Positions 1 through 11,311 of a DNA stretch of 64,000 nt are shown in pieces (positions within the stretch are counted from its first letter, which is position 1; the number at the start of each line of letters is the position of its first letter). The notes below the pieces were generated by a model. That model made no database searches and was not told where the DNA came from. It worked only from the letters and a program-made list of their open reading frames with translations. This stretch comes from Carettochelys insculpta (lineage: Eukaryota > Chordata > Testudines > Carettochelyidae): positions 193,289,298 to 193,353,297 of the forward strand of contig NC_134138.1 of assembly GCF_033958435.1 (NCBI RefSeq), written 5' to 3'. The translations under genes were made by a program, and so were the position numbers.

Positions 1-272
1 GCCCATTTATTTAGGTTCTTATAAAGGCTCCTGTTTCTGAGTTACTGTTAAACACGTGTGGTGTGTAATCAAATCGGGTAGATTTTAATACTTCTCTTTT
101 CAGAACTACTATAAATAGATTCCTTGCAGATCTCTGAAAAATTGTACGTTTGGTCAAATCTGTCTTTATTTTGGTCTCGTTATTCTTTATTTATGTTACA
201 GAATGTTAGATGAGGATTTGGTTAAAATGTGGTTCCTGTTCAAGTTTCATTTGGTCTCTCTTATTTTTCCAG

Positions 273-347
273 TATAAGCCCTTACCTGAGGGCCCTGTCC
301 CGCCAACAACACCCAAATATGCATATGGGCAAGTGGCAATGGAGAAG
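273..347 (+). CDS. GLB1: GLB1 coding exon (human exon 11 equivalent), 25 codons
   Basis: A pyrimidine-rich acceptor ending TTTTTCCAG precedes the exon and the donor is AAG|GTAAAT. The 75 bp encode 25 whole codons from Tyr (YKPLPEGPVPP) to MEK. The stretch is the proline-rich linker that leaves the catalytic TIM barrel and leads to the first beta domain; in human GLB1 it reads almost the same (KPLPEGPVPPSTPK). The start is fixed by the acceptor, not by a methionine, since the exon is internal. Phase 0 at both ends. The preceding intron runs off the left edge of the window. Confidence 0.95.
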
Positions 348-460
348 GTAAATGTTTTTTGTTACCCTGTAGGTGTCTCTGTGTGCATACATATTTCTTG
401 GTAAAGAATGTTTTTATAAGGGTGGAATGACCTTCTCTGGTCACTGTAGAGGAGAGAATA

Positions 461-865
461 CGGTAAACCCTCGATTCAACAGACTTCAGAAATAATGGAC
501 GTGGTCTGCCGCTGCCTCCACTACCCCCAAATAAATGCTGGTAACTCACCAGAGCCACTGCTGGGGCTGGAGGAGTTGCTGGGGCCGGAGGAGGGAAATT
601 TGGTTTCTGTGGGAGTGCCAGCCTCGGGTGGGTGGTGAGTGGCTTGTGGAAGGTGAGCCCAGAGCCTCTGCTCTATGAACAGCACAAAGACCCCACTGCT
701 GAGCTCTCTGTCCCAAGCCCTCTGTGTTCCTCCCAGGTCGCAGACAGAACGCCCCCTAGTGCGCCTTGCGAGGTGCCTCCAGTCCTGCAGATTCTGCTGT
801 AACAGACTTTCAGCGTTAGCGGACATCCCTACCCCCCATTAGCCCATTAAATAGAGGGTTTACTG
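461..865. mobile_element. MITE with TA target duplication, pogo/Tigger-like ends
   Basis: The left end CGGTAAACCCTC and the right end GAGGGTTTACTG are inverted repeats (one mismatch), each flanked by TA (459-460 and 866-867), as expected of Tc1/mariner-superfamily insertion. The 405 bp interior has no coding capacity. It includes a word similar to 'caacagacttcagaaataatgga' split over both arms. It is a non-autonomous element in the first intron of the window. Family naming as pogo-like is inference from the CAGT-type end. Confidence 0.6.
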
Positions 866-867
866 TA

Positions 868-1975
868 GAAACTAGGGGGGAAAAGGCTCCTTACACAGAC
901 TCTCTTGGGAAGGAGGATAGAGAGCATTGGGTCACAGACTGTCGTCCACAGCTGCCTTGCAGATGGACCGTGAGTCTTGGGACTTCCCACCCCCCAGCTG
1001 GGTGCCCGGGCGAGCACTCCAGCCGCACAGTGCCCTCTCCCACCACCAGGTGCTTGCCCAGCATAAGTTTCCTGCTGTGGGTGAGGGTGGGGGAAGCCTC
1101 GAGCCCCATGGGCTGGATCCGGCCTGGGGGAGAAGCAGCGTGGCTCTGTCTCTGCCAGTTCCCCTTTCCCCGGCTGGTGGACTGCACCCATGGAAACCAC
1201 TCGCCGGAGGGTCTCCCCTTGACCATATTTCAGCCAGTGGGACCCATGGAGGGTGGTACCTGGGAGCGGTCGGGAGCAACAGTGTCAGCCCCGTTTCCCT
1301 TCATGGCCAGTCCCTGCCCCACCATCCCCCTCTTTTCACCTCCCCCCTCAGAACTCCCCACCTCTGCCCCCCTCCTCACTCGGACCGACCCCCTGTCCCC
1401 ATGATTGTCTCCTGCACCTCCCTCTTGCTCAGCTCTCCCACATCCCCAGCCTGCTTCTGTACCCGCCCATCCCCAGCTGGGCCCTCCCTGCTTTCCAGAC
1501 CTCCCACCTCTGTCCTCTCCTGCACCCTCTCTCAGGCCCAGACACCTCACCCCCAGCTCTCTCCTGCACCCTCCCACCTCTCCAGACACCCCCCTTAGGG
1601 CACTCCAGTACCCTACCTCCCACCCAGACCCTCATCGTCACCCTATCACACTCTCTGGCATCCACCTTCCACACACTGAACCCCTCAGTTTTGGCTTCAC
1701 CTCAGAGCCCAGAGAGGGGCTCACAAAGGCTGCTAACCCCAGGACCCCAAAAGAGTTAATCTGGCCTGTGGGAAGCCCTGAAGCTTGTTCCTCCCTGTTC
1801 CCCTTTCCTTCCCCCTGCTGTAGAGCTGGAGCACCAGGGGAGTGAGGTGTCTCAGTTGGGGCCACATCAGTAAGGACTTGGTTTTCTTTGTTGCCTCTCA
1901 CTTGTGGCCCCTGACTGATTTTTCCATAGATCAGTGTCCCCAGACCCACAAAAGGTTCCTACCTCTGCTATAAAT
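868..1975. repeat. C-rich, low-complexity intronic stretch
   Basis: From about 930 to 1850 the + strand is very C-rich. Roughly repeated phrases (CTCCTGCACC, CCCACCTCT, CAGACACC) recur between 1270 and 1640 and create long proline/serine-rich open frames on both strands. These frames overlap one another, lack splice context and resemble no known protein, so I read them as composition artefacts. A degenerate minisatellite is the simplest explanation. Confidence 0.4.
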
Positions 1976-2284
1976 AACGACAATGTTGAAACCTTTCTTT
2001 TTGTGGGGAGGGGCGCATAAATTAATATTTTGTTTAAAACAAAGTTCGATAAACTAACATAAGAAGTTAAAGCACTAAATCTGTTTAATTTTTTACTATT
2101 AATATTTCCTTTCTTATCAGTTATACATGTTGCCTTGTGTTATATCTCCAGTAGCCTAATACAAATAATTTAACAGTTAAATTATTTAGAGACAAACAAA
2201 GGCCTTTTGTCGTCATTGCTGGCCGTCTGCAGAAAAGTTAGTGTTGGGTGGGGTGGGTCATAGGCCAAAAAGCTTGAGAATCAC
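1976..2284. mobile_element. Possible hAT-type element, right end only
   Basis: The stretch ends at about 2284 with a sequence whose reverse complement reads CAGTGATTCTCAAGCTTTTT, close to the CAGTGGTTCTCAACCTT ends of Charlie-type hAT transposons. I could not find a matching left end, so the left border is only a guess. AT-rich interior, no coding frame. Confidence 0.3.
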
Positions 2285-2475
2285 TGATCTAGAGCATGGG
2301 AGTAGACGACAGGACTTCTGACCTCTCCTCCTGGCTCTCCCATTTTCTGGCTGTGTGAATTTAAGAAAATCTGTTAACCCCAATCTCAGTTTCCCTTTCT
2401 GTAAAAGGAGAGGCTGATAATTTTGTTAACCTTTTTGAGATCTGTAGCTGAAAAACACTGTGAAAGTGCTAAGCC
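2285..2475 (+). mobile_element. MIR-like (CORE) SINE remnant
   Basis: The text runs in the order expected of MIR: a CTCCTGGCTCTCCCA segment, then CTGGCTGTGTGAATTTAAG, then CTCAGTTTCCC, then CTGTAAAAGGAGAGGCTGATAAT, then GTGAAAGTGCTAAGCC. These correspond to the tRNA-related, core and LINE2-like parts of the MIR consensus. It is an ancient amniote SINE, heavily diverged, in an intron. Confidence 0.6.
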
Positions 2476-2606
2476 ATAGGACTAACACTAGTTTGATAAA
2501 AATACCTGGTTTGATGCACATTTTGACTCTGGTCTCAAAATTTCCTCTGACGATTACCAATATTGCCTTTACGCTGTCCCACTAAAAGGAAACGTGTCAT
2601 TGTACA

Positions 2607-2793
2607 AGTATCAGAGAGGTAGCCGTGTTAGTCTGTCTCAACAACAACAAGAGGTCCTGTGGCACCTTATAGACTAACAGATATTTTGGAGCGTGAGCTT
2701 TTGTGGGCTGATGAAGCAGGTCTTTGCCGATGAAGGCTTATGCTCCAAAATATCTGTTAGTCTATAAGGTGCCGCAGGACTTCTCGTTGTTTA
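2607..2793. mobile_element. Foldback retroposon of the GTTAGTCTG family, with 12-bp target duplication
   Basis: The 187 bp unit begins TATCAGAGAGGTAGCCGTG and ends in CTTCTCGTTGTTTA. Two arms of about 60 bp are inverted copies: the left reads AGACTAACAGATATTTTGGAGC and the right reads GCTCCAAAATATCTGTTAGTCT (each split here for reading). The 12-mer TGTCATTGTACA occurs immediately on both sides (2595-2606 and 2794-2805), an exact target-site duplication. Its length fits LINE-driven retroposition rather than DNA transposition. Further copies are at 32000-32464 and 50037-50258. Confidence 0.7.
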
Positions 2794-2805
2794 TGTCATT
2801 GTACA

Positions 2806-4874
2806 TGACTTGTAAATAAAATACAATGGTTATAATGTCGTGTGCTGTGTGTTAATTCTCACCTAGAGCAAGTGATACGTGTGTAGCTGTAGTTATCCAG
2901 TCTTCGTGTGACTCAGCATTTCGGTGGGCCCTTGAGGCTTATTTCACAGCCTGCTGAAAAGTGAAGTTGAATGACTTAAAGACTGGTGGTGGACTGACAA
3001 GACCGGGAGGGGAGGGTGTGCTGTGCTTTGCAAATAAACACTCAATATGCCATAAAGGATGTTTTTTGGTGTTTTTTGAAGGAGTTGGTTAACTGGCTGT
3101 AGTAATTTGTAAAATTGGAAAGTGCTGTAAATACTTTAGTTTTGGGCACACGATTGAGAAGCCTGGTTCATTTTGCTATGGCGCATTTGGCACTGATAAC
3201 AGACAATATACCACAACCTGTCTTAAGTCACCCAGCTCATGTGGCCTGCAGAAATGAAATGTTTCACAGAAATGACAGTCCAGTGAAGGTAAAGTCACAT
3301 TGCCCCCATGGTATCTAAGCTCACTTTAGGGTGGTCTCAGAAGACAAGAGACTGACTTGTAAGGATTCTCTGAGCTAATGCCTATCTAATACTGAATCAG
3401 ATTACACATAGCTATGTGTACACCCACAGCTTCTGGGGACGTAGATGGGAGTTGCAGATGTGAGGCATCTCTGAGAATCAGGCTGCAGGATTTTTAATTG
3501 GCCTGTTACTCCATATATATTAGGCCAGATTGGCTGAGAGATCATCTCTCTGCTTGATTGTGATCTCCCACAACAGCTACTTGCCACTGGAACAATGAAC
3601 TGTCAGCCTCAAGAATGAAACTTGTGTGCAGAAGAGACCTAGTTTTCTAGGTGACTAATTCTCTCGCACAGAGAGGTTGGCATGAACCATGAACCTCAGT
3701 GTGGTCAGAGCAAAACACAAAACCCACTACTTTGCCCCAGTCTTGCTGCAATCAGCCTCATTCCTCTCACTTCTCTCCCCATCCAAAAGAATCCACTCCA
3801 TGCTTGCTGGAGGGAAGAGAAATACCCTTCCTTTATTTACAGTTGATAATTTTGGGAAGCATGCATTTACCATGGGGAGAAGCTGGTAAATTTTAAAAGA
3901 TTCTTGCGTGAATAACCCACTGATATCCAGCCTACACTCTTTTAGTTGTCACTGTAGTTTCATGTACAAAATCAGTGATTGTATGTGAATAGATGATTCA
4001 TGTTATCCTTTGGCACTTGTAGAAATGATTGCATATATAGTGTAGATCCTTACTGTTAATACTCAACACGTCTCATTTTGAACATGCAAAAGCTTTCCCT
4101 TGTTATTTTGAAAGAGCCAGCATTGCATTGTTTTCCTTTTACTGTGAATGTTTAATATCTATAGATATAGATATACTAGGTACAGATATATCAACTTCTA
4201 CCAACACTGTAAGTGCTACTGTTTGTTGTGGATTTTCTGCAACATTACTTGAACCCAAATATTCCCCAAAGCCAGCATTTGGCATTACCAATGTACAGTG
4301 TACACTGAGCAGGTGGAGATAGTTGTGTAAAATAGACTAAAATTCTTCTACTCTTGTTTAAAAAAACAACAAAACTTGAATCTTTTCAGCCAGTAGAGAA
4401 AACTTTGAGAGAGAAGCATGAAATGCTTTTGTCTTCTCAAAAAGAGATCAGAAAACATCATAGATGTGTTAACCTACAGTGTAGTTGTACCTCTTGGACC
4501 GATTCAGAAAGGTTCTTACACTCGTGTTTAACTGTAAGCTTGTGCACTGTCTTAATAAAGTCAGTGGACTGATCACATGCTTAAATTCCAGCTTGTGCCG
4601 AAGGAGCTTGCTGAATTTGGACCTTACTGTTTCAAAAATAAATGTGGTTTCAGTTATTTTGAAAGTCCTCCTAGATTTTACTTGAGAGACAGATTCTGCT
4701 CTGAAGGGTGTCAGATAATAAATTTGGAGTACGTTTTTGGGAATCAATAGTTATGTCAGGTTTATACCAGGGTAACTGAGAGCAGAATTTGGACCATATT
4801 GTCTTGTCTTACTTAGCTACTAATTTAACACTGAATTTTATGACCAATGTAAATCTACTTTCCCTGCATTGCAG
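2806..4874 (+). other. Intron remainder, nothing recognised
   Basis: Single-copy-looking intron sequence of ordinary base composition. Short open frames occur on both strands, but none has homology I recognise or splice signals in register with GLB1. It ends in the acceptor TGCATTGCAG before the next exon. Confidence 0.5.
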
Positions 4875-4964
4875 CTGGGCACAGTAGCAGAGCTTCTTAG
4901 TGACCTGTCCCCCTCTGAGCCAATCAGAAGCACTTACCCCTTAACCTTTGTTCAGCTGAAACAG
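4875..4964 (+). CDS. GLB1: GLB1 coding exon (human exon 12 equivalent), 30 codons
   Basis: The acceptor is GCATTGCAG and the donor is CAG|GTAAGG, a near-consensus site. The 90 bp give 30 codons, LGTVAELLSDLSP to TFVQLKQ. The human counterpart has the same length (LKTVGAALDIL to PLTFIQVKQ). The fully shared PLTF block leads into the first beta domain. The segment SDLSPSEPIRS replaces the human DILCPSGPIKS, so the human cysteine is a serine here. Both flanking introns are phase 0. Confidence 0.95.
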
Positions 4965-5199
4965 GTAAGGCTTCCTCATGTGATTACTCAGCAATGATTT
5001 TGCAAAGCTTGTTAAATGAAATTCAGCCTTGATGTAATTGCACTGACATGAAAGGTCTTAAGCCAGGTCTGAGCTTGATCTTTTAAATCTTGCAGTGTTG
5101 CATGTTGCTCGATAGTGGTTCCCAGGTTCCTTGTGTTGCAGTTCCCTCACTATTTGTGACACTATCTGTTGCTATAGCCACTATATTTTCAGAGCCAGG

Positions 5200-5490
5200 G
5201 GTATCCACCTCTGTGAATATGAATGCAGGTACCTTCAGCTTATGTTTGCGGATGCAAATTTTATTTTAGAAGACTGGAAATCTGCAGATATCTGCTTTAG
5301 ATCTGTGGGAATCTGCATCTGCGCATGTGAATGTGGATATCTGTGGCTCATTTATTTGGATGTGGATGCAAATTTTATATCTAGAGCCTTGCAGATTTGT
5401 GGATATCTGCTTTATATCCACAAGTATCCACAGATCTTTTTTCTGGATGCAGATACAAATTTTGTATCCACGCAGGTTTCTACATATTTA
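5200..5490. repeat. Degenerate tandem repeat with GATATCTG/GGATGCAAAT words
   Basis: The phrases GGATGCAAATTTTAT, CTGCAGATATCTGCTTTA and GGATATCTG recur in the same order with a period near 115-120 bp (about 5250, 5355 and 5440), giving about two and a half diverged units. The repeat creates a 122-codon open frame on the + strand with no recognisable domain; I regard that frame as a by-product. The rest of the stretch to about 6400 is intron with T and A tracts (5720 and 6003). Confidence 0.4.
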
Positions 5491-6404
5491 TGGCATTAGC
5501 GCTGAATCTCAGCTGGGGTTTATTCAGATGGTTTTTCTCTCTTCCTTTCCGTTTTTATGTATTTTTGTTATCCCTGCTTTCTATTTTTCAATTTGTCCCC
5601 CTCTATCTTCCTCCCTTGCTCTCTACCCCTTGGTTGTCTCTCTCTGAAGCGTTAGGGTTCAACCTTTCAAAGATACCTTCCAACTCGTCCCTCTCTGTTT
5701 TCCAGGCATTCCCTATTCTTTTTTTTTTTTTGGTGTAGTTTTTTACCCTCTCTGGTATGTAGCTGGTAATGTGTGAAAATATCTGCCAGCGACAATTCTC
5801 TGGATAAACAGGGCGGGGGCGGGAGGAGGTATACAAGGCTGATGTTTGGTGAACATCCTGTTTATTTTTACTTCCTTTCCTCCTCAGAATGTGTGTGGCA
5901 ACATTTTTGAGAGTAATCATGCAGAACTCACCTGAGTACACACATTCCACCCACCCAGGAGCCTTTCCACCACCAGCTGATTTAGAAAACTGTCCCTTGT
6001 CAGAAAAAAAAAAAAAAAAAGGCATGTAGCTCCCATCTTCCTTTTCTTGCCGTGGCTTCCTCCTCCTCTCCCCACATCTTTTGCTCCTTCCCCCTGATTT
6101 CTTCTGTGCTCCTCTCCTGGCTGCTCAGCAGCCCCACCTTTTTACTGCATGTTCCCGACTTCCAAATTGCTCCCTGCTGCTGAATAAAATGCAGATTTGG
6201 AGCCAGTTGCCTGCCTTTGAAGGAAGCACCCACTAGGAAGCATTTGTAGCGGGTGAGATGGCTAAGTAGCTCCTTGTACATCATCGCAGGACACTGGATA
6301 GGTTGGGTTCAAAAACCAGGTCTGAACATTGGGTGGCCTGCTTAGCACACTACTTAGCTGAGCTGAACTATCCCTGTGTTGACTGGGTACACGTAACTTT
6401 GTGA

Positions 6405-8462
6405 TGGCATTCAGAGGTAAAATTTCTTGATATCTTAGATGACTGCTTCTTGGAGCAGCTGTTTCTAGAACCCACAAGGGGAAAGGCAGTTCTTGATTTA
6501 GTCTTGAGTGGACCTCACAGTCTGGTCCAAGAGGTAAGTATAACTGGACTGCTTGGAAATACTGACCATGATATAATAAAATTTATCATCCTTGAAGTGG
6601 GGAAAACACCTCAGCAGCCCACCAGTGTGGCATTTAACTTCAGAAAGGGGAATTACACAAAAATGAGGAGGTTAGTTAAACAGAAATTAAAAGATACTAT
6701 GTAAAAAGTAAAATTCCTGCAAGCTGCATGGAAACTTGTCAGAAATGTTAGGAAGATCCCCAAACTTGAGCCATTCTTTTTAGGTGACATATCTGAGGAA
6801 TTGTCCCAGATTGAGGTGGTGTTAGAGGAGATTTTGGAACAAATTGATCAACTTAGTAGTAACAAGTCACCAGGACCAGATGGCATTCACCCAAGAGTTC
6901 TGAAAGAGCTGAGATGTGAACTATTTAACTGTGGTTTGTAACTTATCCTTTAAACCAGCTTTTGTACCTAATAACTGAAAGATAACTAATGTGATGCCAA
7001 TATTTAAGAAGAATTCTAGAGGTGACCCTAGCAGTTAGAGACTGGGAAGTGTAATGTCAGTAACAAGCAAATTAGTTGAAACTATAGTAAAGAATAAAAC
7101 TGTCAGACTCTTAGATAAATATAATTTGTTAGAGAAAAGTCAACATGGTTTCTGTAAAGGGAAATCATGGCACACTAATCTGCTAGTGTTCATTGAGGGG
7201 AGTCAGTTAAGCATGTGGACAAGGGGATCCAGTGGATATAGTGTACTTAGATTTCCAGAAAACCTTTGACAAAGTCCATCACCAAAGGTACTTTAGTAAA
7301 GTAAGTTGTCAGCAGGTAAGAGGAAGGTCCTCTCCTGGACTGACAACTTGTTAAAAGATAGGAAACAAAGATAGGAAACAAAGGATAGGAATAAATGGTG
7401 AGCTTTCAGAATGGAGAGTGGTGACTAGTGGTGTCCCCCAAGGGTCCATACTGGGACCAATCCTATTCAACCTATTTATAAATGATATGGAGAAAGAGGT
7501 GAGGTGGCAAAATATGCAGATGATACTAAACTGCTCAAGATAGTTAAGAACAAAGCAGACTGTGAAGCTCCTCACCAAAAAGATCTCACAAAACTAAGTG
7601 GTTAGGAAACAAAATGCTGAATGAAATTGAATGTTGATAAATGTAAAGTAATGCGCATTGGAGAAGATGATCCCAACTATACATACGAAATGATAGGGAC
7701 TAATTTAGCCATAACCACTTGAGAGATCTTGGAGTCACTGTGGATTGTGGATCTTGGCGTCATTGTGGAAAACATCCACTCAGCGTAGCAGCAGTCAAAA
7801 AAAGCAGACAGAATGGTAGGAATCATTAAAAAAGGGATAGTGAATAAGACAGAGCATATCTCCTTGATTCTGTATAAAGCCATGGTGTGCCCGCATCTTG
7901 AATGTTGCTTACAGATGTGGTCGCCTCATCTCAAAAAGATACACTGAGGTTGGAAAAGTTTCAGAAAAGAGCAACAGGCGTGATTAGGGTGCCATGAGAA
8001 GAAAGATAAAAAAGACTAGGAATTTTCAGCTTAGAAAAGAGGAGACTAAGGTGGGATATGATAGCGCTCTCGGAAAGCGTGACAGGTATGGAAACAGTGA
8101 ATAAGGAAAAGTTATTTATTTGCTCCCAAAACATAAGAACTAGGAGTCATCACATGAAATTAACGGGTAGAAGGTTTAAAATTAACGAGATGAAGTTTTT
8201 CTTCACACAGTGTATGGTAGGACTGCGGAACTCCATACCAGAGGATACTTTGAAGACTACGAGTTTAACAGAGTTCAGTAAATAAAAGCTGGGTAGGGAG
8301 GGTGTCCCTGGCCTCTGTTTGACAGAGGCCTGGAATGGATGACAGAAGAGAGATCACTCAATGATTACCCGTTCTGTTCACTTCCTCTGGGGCATTGGTC
8401 AGAAGACAGGATACTGTGCTAGATGGACCTTTGGTCTGACCCAGTGTGGCCTTTCTTATGTT
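6405..8462 (+). mobile_element. Degenerate CR1 LINE, 5'-truncated with internal deletion
   Basis: Broken frames read FLEPTRGKAVLDLVLSG and LGNTDHDIIKF (end of the endonuclease), then [30 protein letters not shown] and the block before the RT active site, all in CR1 order. Stops and frameshifts interrupt every few dozen codons. About 400 bp between the endonuclease end and the RT start are missing (near 6760-6780). The 3' end carries the CR1 tail TAGATGGACCTTTGGTCTGA and stops at TTCTTATG. It is far more decayed than the copies at 15 kb and 36 kb, so it is the older insertion. Confidence 0.88.
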
Positions 8463-8910
8463 GGACTGGGTTAAAAAACCCAGATCTGTTCTGGCAAAAC
8501 CAAACTACTGGCAGGGAAACTGGATGGATTTGCTTCTCTGGCAGCATTCACCAGAGGGATCCAGCAGCGGGAAAGAGGCTGAGGAGCTGTCATGCTATTC
8601 GTGAGTTTCTGAGAGAGCTCAGAGAGCAGGCACTCTAGTTTGGTGCTCAAAAACATTATGAAAAGAAACAGGCGAGTAGTTTAAAAGGCCACTCAATTCC
8701 CCTGCTCATGGGGTCATGTTTCAAGCAAGCTGCTGTCCGTGCGTTGCATGTCATCTTCACACACTGCTGGGTTTTGCAGCTGTTATGATCTGTCACCTGC
8801 CTTGGTTTATAGGAACCATGAGAGATACATCAGGGAAAAGGATGGCCCAGAGAGGTCACAGCCTCTCTCTCTTTTGTTTTTTCCTATTATCTGTGCAGCC
8901 GGTTGAATGC

Positions 8911-8969
8911 ACGTGTGTGTGTGTGTGCATGCATGTGTGTGTGTGTATGAGAGAGAGAGAGAGAGAGAC
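8911..8969. repeat. Compound (GT)n-(GA)n microsatellite
   Basis: Alternating GT with interruptions (8911-8948) passes directly into a GA run (8950-8969). The flanking intron from 8470 to 9629 shows no other feature I recognise. Confidence 0.9.
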
Positions 8970-9629
8970 ATATGACTGGCTGGAACTGCCGTGTACCCAC
9001 CTTTTCTTGTCCCAGAGGCTGGGAACCAAGTAAAAATCCAATTGATGTAAGACCACGGTTAAGTTAATGAAGAATTATTTCAGTGTGGTTTTTTCATTTG
9101 TTACAGGAACGAATCCAGCTGCTCTGACTTTATTGTCCCCTGATGGCAATATTTCTTATGAAAGTATCCTTAATTTTTGCAGTGGCATAGCAGCTTGTTT
9201 TCTGGTACAGGCAGTACCTGCTCCTGTTTTTGGTTGTAGTGTGAAGTTTTTTAACTTGTTACCTAAGCTTTATTTGCATAGTTTTTTCCAGTTATCATTT
9301 TTAGATGATCTTATCAGTGGAATCATTTCATGATCATTTACCCTTATTGCAGTGCAGAGGAGGAGAAAGCTTAACCAAGACCATTATCTTTAAGGTTATG
9401 TAAATATGCATAGGAAACTTTGTGACATGTACCTTGAATATTAAAGGTTGAAGTCACTTGACAAGATCTTAACCAGGATATCTGAAATCATTTGTGATTA
9501 TCATTCCAGAGTGTGAAAGTTGAAATTACTCTGCTAATGTGTAGGCAGAAATTCTGGTTACTGGTTTCCATTATGGGACCTCAAGTGTTGCCTCAGAATA
9601 ATTTGGTTCTCTTTTTCTTTTCCTTCTAG

Positions 9630-9743
9630 TATTTTGGGTTTGTGCTGTACAGGACTACCCTGCCAAAAAATTACAGTGAGCCAACACCACTCCGTTCACC
9701 TTTAAACGGAGTCCATGACCGTGCCTATGTCTCTGTCGACGGG
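9630..9743 (+). CDS. GLB1: GLB1 coding exon (human exon 13 equivalent), 38 codons
   Basis: The acceptor is TTCCTTCTAG and the donor GGG|GTAAAT. The 114 bp encode 38 codons from [12 protein letters not shown] to [16 protein letters not shown]. The human blocks [11 protein letters not shown] and [14 protein letters not shown] are clearly matched. The segment belongs to the first beta (jelly-roll-like) domain. A potential N-glycosylation sequon, Asn-Tyr-Ser, follows LPK; the human protein has QDCS at this place and no sequon. Phase 0 at both ends. Confidence 0.96.
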
Positions 9744-9813
9744 GTAAATATTGACTTTACAGCTACTGATATCCATGTCTGTCAGTTGCCTATTGGGGTG
9801 GCTGTGATTAATA

Positions 9814-10128
9814 CAGGTTGAACCTTTCTAATCCACAACTGCCTTGTCTGGAAGACTCCATAATCCAGCATGATTTTAGTTAGTGAGATGGCCGCTTTTC
9901 ATGGGTGTGGCCAAGTTTTCCGTGGTCCCATAAAGTTTGTTTATAGCCACCAGTCCTGGCTCTCAGTGTTCTGTGCTGTAATTAACCCATAAATGTCTTC
10001 TGAGAGTCCAGTAAGAAGTGGAAGTGTTGGTAATGCACCAGAAAATATTGACCTCCCATTGTCTGGCAAGCTCTTTTGTCTGGCACTGGTAAGGTCCCGA
10101 GGGTGCCAGACAAGAGAAGTTCAACCTG
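9814..10128 (-). mobile_element. MITE with CAGGTTGAACCT ends and TA target duplication
   Basis: The left end CAGGTTGAACCTTTCTAATC and the right end (reverse complement) CAGGTTGAACTTCTCTTGTC are inverted repeats. TA flanks both (9812-9813 and 10129-10130), which fits the Tc1/mariner superfamily, probably the pogo branch. The 315 bp has no coding frame. The interior (AATCCAGCATGATTTTAGTTA, CCACCAGTCCTGGCTCTCAG) matches, in reverse, the element at 62058-63378, so this copy lies in the opposite orientation. It sits 70 bp downstream of a GLB1 exon. Confidence 0.7.
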
Positions 10129-10130
10129 TA

Positions 10131-11179
10131 ACTATATTATATATTTTTGTTTTCCCCCCATGTACACAAATACAATTTAGATTATTTAATTTTAGGTGAA
10201 AGAAAGAAAGGGATCATACCGGTGATGCATTCTGCACTTCTGTAAAGCCTTTAAAACATTCTGATCTGTTCACATCATTTCTAGGATCAGCTTGAAAGTC
10301 TTACCCTTAGTAGTCAGACAACTGAAAATTGGTCTAGTTTTCATATGAGTAGAAAAAAGCATATAAGCGGGGCTTGCTTACTACTCGTCTGATACAAACC
10401 AGAGGATGATTGATTGACCAGCTCCTGCAGAATGTTTCAATTGATTATTGCAGGAAACTTGAGTCTACCTATTTTCTGGTGACATTGGTTTAACCACAAA
10501 TTTTAAAAAAATTTCACAGGATGTAGATTTCTCCCCCGCTTTCCTCTTTGAACTGTGTACAGCGCAGCTTTGTTCCTGCTCAATGAGGAGAGAAGTCGTT
10601 TTGTAGACTGTCAAAGCCCAGCATTCATTCTTTATTCCAGCATATTGCATTTATATTTAAGGAACTCTGTTTTCTATAAAATACATTGATGATCTGTAGT
10701 GAGCAGTGGAGTCCCCTCTTGGCAAAACCAGACTGTTGTTTGGTTTTCTGTTCAGAATCCTGAAGTGTTTTTACAAAAAAAAAAAAAAAAAAGAAGCATC
10801 AGAGCTCAGTCTTAGAATGAGTCATATTTTCACCTGTAAAGCATGCAAACCACTTTAGTCATCTGAACAGACCTTGACAACTCGTTGGGTTTTTTAGGAA
10901 AGAAATATCTTGCAGTGCTTTGAAAATTCAAAACCAAGAGGTTTAGCTGAACAAAGTGCGCCCCACTTTTGAGGAAGCTCATAGTGTTGAATCATTAAAA
11001 TAACTGACGCCCTACTTAGCTGAGTATCACACTGACCAATTTAAACCATGGCTGTGAGGGCTGAGTTGAAGAGGGCAGCAGGGGAATATATTCCTCTCTA
11101 CGAGCAGTAATCCTGTGTCATAGCCTGAGTTTTGTCTGCTGAGCATTGTTGTTTTCTCCTTTTGGTGTTTTGCTTTCAG
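10131..11179 (+). other. Intron remainder, no feature recognised
   Basis: Ordinary intron sequence with one poly(A) run near 10776-10792. It ends in the acceptor TTTTGCTTTCAG. I see no coding or repeat family here that I can name. Confidence 0.45.
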
Positions 11180-11311
11180 GTTGCTCAGGGAGTCCTTGAA
11201 AGAGGCAAATCATACGTGATAAATATAACTGGGAAGGCCGGAACAAATCTGGATGTGTTAGTAGAAAACATGGGTCGAGTAAACTACGGGAGATACAACA
11301 ATGATTTTAAG
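11180..11311 (+). CDS. GLB1: GLB1 coding exon (human exon 14 equivalent), 44 codons
   Basis: The acceptor is TTGCTTTCAG and the donor AAG|GTAAAT. The 132 bp encode [15 protein letters not shown] through [14 protein letters not shown]. The human blocks [27 protein letters not shown] and NDFK are all recognisable. The sequon Asn-Ile-Thr in INITGKAG corresponds to a glycosylated human site (near residue 464, from memory). This is the core of the first beta domain. Phase 0 at both ends. Confidence 0.97.

Noticed and set aside
1405..1430. A tRNA or other RNA gene in the introns
   Set aside because: No cloverleaf-like sequence with paired stems was found anywhere. The only pol III boxes seen are in the SINE at 33505 and weakly in the GTTAGTCTG repeats.
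927..1845. Long proline/serine-rich open frames (up to 223 codons) on the + strand
   Set aside because: Overlapping frames in C-rich low-complexity DNA inside a GLB1 intron, with no domain, splice or start context.
8911..8969. Possible CRISPR-like or regulatory repeat
   Set aside because: It is a plain dinucleotide microsatellite.
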